Part shown: in pieces, positions 61,358-64,000 of the stretch
How the letters are laid out: every line of letters begins with the position of its first letter
Numbering within the stretch: the first letter of the stretch is position 1
Notes under the pieces: model-generated
Told to the model about the DNA's origin: nothing
The model's database searches: none
What the model saw: only the letters and a program-made list of their open reading frames with translations
Made by a program: the position numbers and the translations under genes
DNA from: Gemmatimonadota bacterium
GTDB lineage: Bacteria > Latescibacterota > UBA2968 > UBA8231
Assembly: GCA_018673255.1 (NCBI GenBank)
Contig: JABHDC010000126.1
Location: forward strand, 30,550 to 94,549
Length of the DNA stretch: 64,000 nucleotides
Direction: 5' to 3'

Positions 61358-63532
61358 ATGAAAGCTGAAGTCAGAATGCATCAGGGTACGCCGACTCTGT
61401 ATCTGGATGGGGAGCCCAGCTTCTACAGCTGCCTGTGGATGTCTTCAGATCCCACCGAGGACGGGTTTCCAGCTGAGGAATGCATCCGTGCCTTTGGCAA
61501 ACAGGGCGTGCATCTGTACGCGATAGGTCCCAGGGTTTTCGGCGAGAGCCGCGAAGAGATGTCAGATTTCTCGCATGTGGAAGTCGGTATGCGACGGGTG
61601 ATGATCGCCGATCCGGATGCCCATTTCCACCTCCGCCTGTATTTCGAGACACCAGTCTGGTGGAACGAAGAGAATCCAGATGAATGTGAAATCAGTTCTG
61701 AGGACGTGCGTCTGAATCAGTCCTATGCATCAACGGTATGGCAGGATGAGGTGAATGCCTACCTCCGAGCCCTGATCGGGTTCCTCGAGTCTGTCGGTCT
61801 GGCTGATCGGGTGATTGCCTACCAGCCAATGGCCGGCATCTGTGGCGAATGGATCAAGAACGTCACCTCCATGCAGGAGCGTTGTGGTGATTACAGTGCG
61901 CCCATGCGCCGCCGCTTTCAAGCCTGGGCCCGTGAGCGGTACAACGACGACACGATGGCATTGCAGGCTGCGTGGAACAATCCTGCCGTCACCTTCGACA
62001 CGCTGTCTGTTCCATCAGCCGAAATGCAGCACACGACCACGGCTGGTCTGTTTCGTGATCCGGTACGCGAACAGCAGGTCATCGACTACTACAGGTGTCT
62101 GGCAGACGTATGTGCCGCTGCTGTCATCGATTTCTGTCATACCGTGAAGGTCGAGACCGGTGGACAGGCGCTGGCCGGCGCCTTCTTCGGCTATATCATG
62201 GATCTGGCCTGGAACGACTGTTTCTTCGGCTCAGAGACGGACCGAACCGACATCTCAACGATCCAACGAAGTGGCCACCTTGGTCTACGCACCGTCCTCG
62301 AGTCAGCGGATGTGGATTTCCTGGTCAGTCCTTACGGCTATGCCTTCCGGGGACTGGGAGGTGATGGACTGCCCATGCCGCCCAGCGAGTCACTCCGAAT
62401 TCACGGCAAGCTGTATATCTATGAAGAGGATTCGCGGCTCCACAATCTGATGGACCCCGAGGGCCGTAATTACCGTCCCGAACACGGTCCGAGTATCCAC
62501 AACCGCTGTTTCGCTCAATCCCTGACGCATGGCCTCGGCATCTGGTGGTTTGCCGACTGGCCCGCCGGAACCTATCAGGACCTGGGGAAGTCAGAGCCGG
62601 AGTTTCAGCCCCTGCTCGAACGATACCAACAGCTCGGCTCGTGGGCCCTGGGCCTCGATCGCACGCCGGCTGCAGAGGTGGCCGTCCTGATCGATGATGA
62701 GAGTTTCTTCTATGAGACCATTCGCAATACGATCAACCTGCCGTTGATCTTTCAGCAACGCGTATGGGGGCTGCCGCGCTTCGGTGCGCCTCACGATGTG
62801 TATCTGTTGCAGGATCTGATCGACGGCAAACTCCCTCCGTATAAGCTCTACATCTTCCTGAACCCGGTTCGCCTCGATCGGCGGCGTCGAGAAGCCCTGG
62901 CCGGGCAACTTCGACGTGATGGCCGTGTGGCGGTGTGGCTATATGCTGCCGGGTACATCGAGGACACGCCGTCCGTGGATCACATGACGGATCTCACGGG
63001 CTTCCACTTCGGCACGGGCAGGAATGCCTGGGGTCCGATGATGCATATCAGCAATTTCCAGCATGAGATCACCAGGGACATCCCACAGGACCTGATGTGG
63101 GGGACGAACAACTCGCTTCTCCCACTGTTCCATCTGGAAGATCCGGAGGCCACCGAGTTGGGGCAGGTGGTCTATTCCCTGGGAAGGTGCAAACCGGGGA
63201 TGGCGGTGAAGGAACTTGAGACGTGGAAATCGATCTACATCGCGGCGCCGAATGTTCCCGCCCCGGTGCTGCGTGGCATTGCCCGATATGCGGGTGTCCA
63301 TCTTTTCAGTGAGGCGGGAGATGTCCTCTATGCAACGCGCGACATGCTCAGTGTGCACACACTCTCCGGTGGCAGCCGCGTATTCAGGTTGCCGGAACGT
63401 GTCGAAGTGGTGCAGGACCTGTACGAGGACCGGATCGTTGCCGAGAACACTGACGTCTTCGAGGTGACGCTGTCGCCGGGTTCCACAGTGTTGTACTACA
63501 CCGGGGCGACGAAGCAGATGCTGCGCCGCTGA
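61358..63532 (+). CDS. GH42-like beta-galactosidase family protein
   Basis: A 724-residue protein of usual GH42 length. The N-terminal TIM-barrel shows MAGICGEW with acid/base Glu164, and YIYEEDSR with a likely nucleophile Glu356 or Glu357, together with ALAGAFFGYIMDLAWN and FLVSPYGYAF. The following domain (VAVLIDDESFFYETIRN, KLYIFLNPVRLDRRRRE) matches the GH42 trimerisation domain, and the last 100 residues are beta-rich. Many GH42-like proteins of uncultured bacteria are not true beta-galactosidases. It is transcribed away from the UPF0489/glycosidase operon; no signal peptide. Confidence 0.8.
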   Translation: MKAEVRMHQGTPTLYLDGEPSFYSCLWMSSDPTEDGFPAEECIRAFGKQGVHLYAIGPRVFGESREEMSDFSHVEVGMRRVMIADPDAHFHLRLYFETPVWWNEENPDECEISSEDVRLNQSYASTVWQDEVNAYLRALIGFLESVGLADRVIAYQPMAGICGEWIKNVTSMQERCGDYSAPMRRRFQAWARERYNDDTMALQAAWNNPAVTFDTLSVPSAEMQHTTTAGLFRDPVREQQVIDYYRCLADVCAAAVIDFCHTVKVETGGQALAGAFFGYIMDLAWNDCFFGSETDRTDISTIQRSGHLGLRTVLESADVDFLVSPYGYAFRGLGGDGLPMPPSESLRIHGKLYIYEEDSRLHNLMDPEGRNYRPEHGPSIHNRCFAQSLTHGLGIWWFADWPAGTYQDLGKSEPEFQPLLERYQQLGSWALGLDRTPAAEVAVLIDDESFFYETIRNTINLPLIFQQRVWGLPRFGAPHDVYLLQDLIDGKLPPYKLYIFLNPVRLDRRRREALAGQLRRDGRVAVWLYAAGYIEDTPSVDHMTDLTGFHFGTGRNAWGPMMHISNFQHEITRDIPQDLMWGTNNSLLPLFHLEDPEATELGQVVYSLGRCKPGMAVKELETWKSIYIAAPNVPAPVLRGIARYAGVHLFSEAGDVLYATRDMLSVHTLSGGSRVFRLPERVEVVQDLYEDRIVAENTDVFEVTLSPGSTVLYYTGATKQMLRR

Positions 63533-63589
63533 CAGTCAACGACGACTACACACGGCACGTGGCAGTCAGTCCTTCACACCGATGCTGAT

Positions 63590-63868
63590 TTACGACTCAT
63601 TCACATCAAGAGAGCCAGGCGGGGGCTGGCACTCTATCGTGGCGAAGCACCAGGGGGCGAGACCTATTGACCCGTCGATTGAGGGTTGTTCGTCGATCGG
63701 CTGACCGTAGAAGTCGATGCGATGGCCCAGGCTCCAGCCTTGGGGAAGTGCCACATGGGCACGGGTGGCGAGCGGCGAGTGATTGAGCAGGCGAAGATGG
63801 AGGCCGTCGGTTCGGGGGATCAGGGCCTGGGTGGACACACCCGCCCCGGTAACGACAGGAGAGAGGTG
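63590..63868 (-). pseudogene. C-terminal fragment of a GH38-like alpha-mannosidase, cut by an IS element
   Basis: The minus-strand frame from about 63868 down to the stop at 63590 encodes some 90 residues, including STQALIPRTDGLHLRLLNHS and HRIDFYGQPIDE. This resembles the C-terminal domain of GH38 alpha-mannosidases, where a similar strand order ends the protein. The upstream (N-terminal) part is missing and is replaced by sequence that looks like the left end of an IS3-family element. The rest of the gene may lie beyond the window. Assignment by short-motif resemblance only. Confidence 0.5.
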
Positions 63869-64000
63869 GTCCCCGGAATTCGGACAGTGTGTTAAGTTGG
63901 ACTCCGCCCTCAATTGGAAGGATCTGGAGTCATGAGTACACGACGGAATTTCTCTGCTGAATTCAAGGCCAAAGTGGCCCTTGAAGCCCTGGTCGGCGAC
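63867..64000 (+). mobile_element. IS3-family insertion sequence, left end (partial)
   Basis: Begins at about 63867 with TGGTCCCCGGAATTCGGACA, a TG-ended stretch with the inverted-repeat look of IS3-family termini, followed by a short leader and the start of a transposase OrfA reading frame. The right end lies outside the window. The exact left boundary is an estimate. Confidence 0.6.
63932..64000 (+). CDS. IS3-family transposase OrfA, 3'-truncated by window edge
   Basis: The first 23 codons read MSTRRNFSAEFKAKVALEAL and then VGD up to the last base. This is the classic N-terminus of the OrfA helix-turn-helix protein of IS3-family elements (R-x-x-[FY]-[ST]-x-E-F-K-x-x-[VA]-x-L-E). GGATCTGGAG stands just upstream as ribosome-binding site. 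OrfA, made alone or as an OrfAB frameshift product, binds the terminal repeats. Confidence 0.85.
   Translation, partial: MSTRRNFSAEFKAKVALEALVGD

Noticed and set aside
1..64000. tRNA, rRNA or riboswitch genes
   Set aside because: No cloverleaf, conserved rRNA segment or known riboswitch core was recognised on either strand; a covariance-model search was not possible here.

Overview
The window is about 64 kb of GC-rich bacterial DNA, densely coding, with no rRNA, tRNA or CRISPR array that I could see. It looks like a chromosome segment of a Gram-negative-type bacterium: it encodes an outer-membrane barrel, a LolA-like lipid carrier, secreted parallel beta-helix proteins (one with a FlgD/type IX-style C-terminal tail) and FliG. 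The mixture of phytanoyl-CoA dioxygenase-like oxygenases, sugar-phosphate isomerase, DUF4432, DUF6785-type membrane protein, enolase-superfamily and glycosidase-like genes is what I would expect of an uncultured lineage such as Latescibacterota or Poribacteria. That taxonomic guess is inference from gene content only.

Left part (1-14.2 kb, plus strand): a hybrid histidine kinase cut by the window edge, a Gfo/Idh/MocA oxidoreductase, an arylamine N-acetyltransferase, an ankyrin protein, a small secreted protein, two P-loop kinases, the eroded tail of an ABC permease just before an intact paralogue, a GyrI-like protein and a CPBP protease. 14.2-26.4 kb (minus strand): a giant Lhr-type helicase translationally coupled to a winged-helix/DUF5591 protein, a secreted beta-helix protein, a first orphan fliG and a DUF6785-like membrane protein. 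26.5-31.3 kb (plus): an ECF sigma factor and zinc-finger anti-sigma factor followed by two exported solenoid proteins, one built of about 25 Gly/His-rich 16-residue units and one of DUF4097 type. A lactonase follows.

32.5-37.7 kb (minus): a compact export operon (RND transporter, LolA-like protein, outer-membrane barrel, TetR regulator) with two identical 16-bp repeats exactly 42 bp apart in front of it; the TetR protein probably binds them. Divergent from it is a heme-copper oxidase subunit I homologue that has lost the CuB ligands. 39.3-51.3 kb contains two minus-strand clusters of sugar-related and Fe/2-oxoglutarate oxygenase genes, separated by a plus-strand beta-helix gene and typA/bipA.

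51.5-64 kb: a second fliG, nearly identical to the first, with overlapping alternative hairpins at its 3' end; then a tight minus-strand catabolic operon (UPF0489-TPR protein, PhyH-like oxygenase, GH127-like glycosidase, a second toroid-like protein, enolase-superfamily enzyme, MFS transporter); a divergent GH42-like gene; and finally the tail of a GH38-like alpha-mannosidase gene that appears to be cut by an IS3-family element running out of the window.

The observations I would follow up first are the CuB-less oxidase homologue, the two orphan FliG copies, the sigma/anti-sigma/solenoid operon, the Lhr-DUF5591 pair and the RNA structures at the ends of typA and the second fliG.
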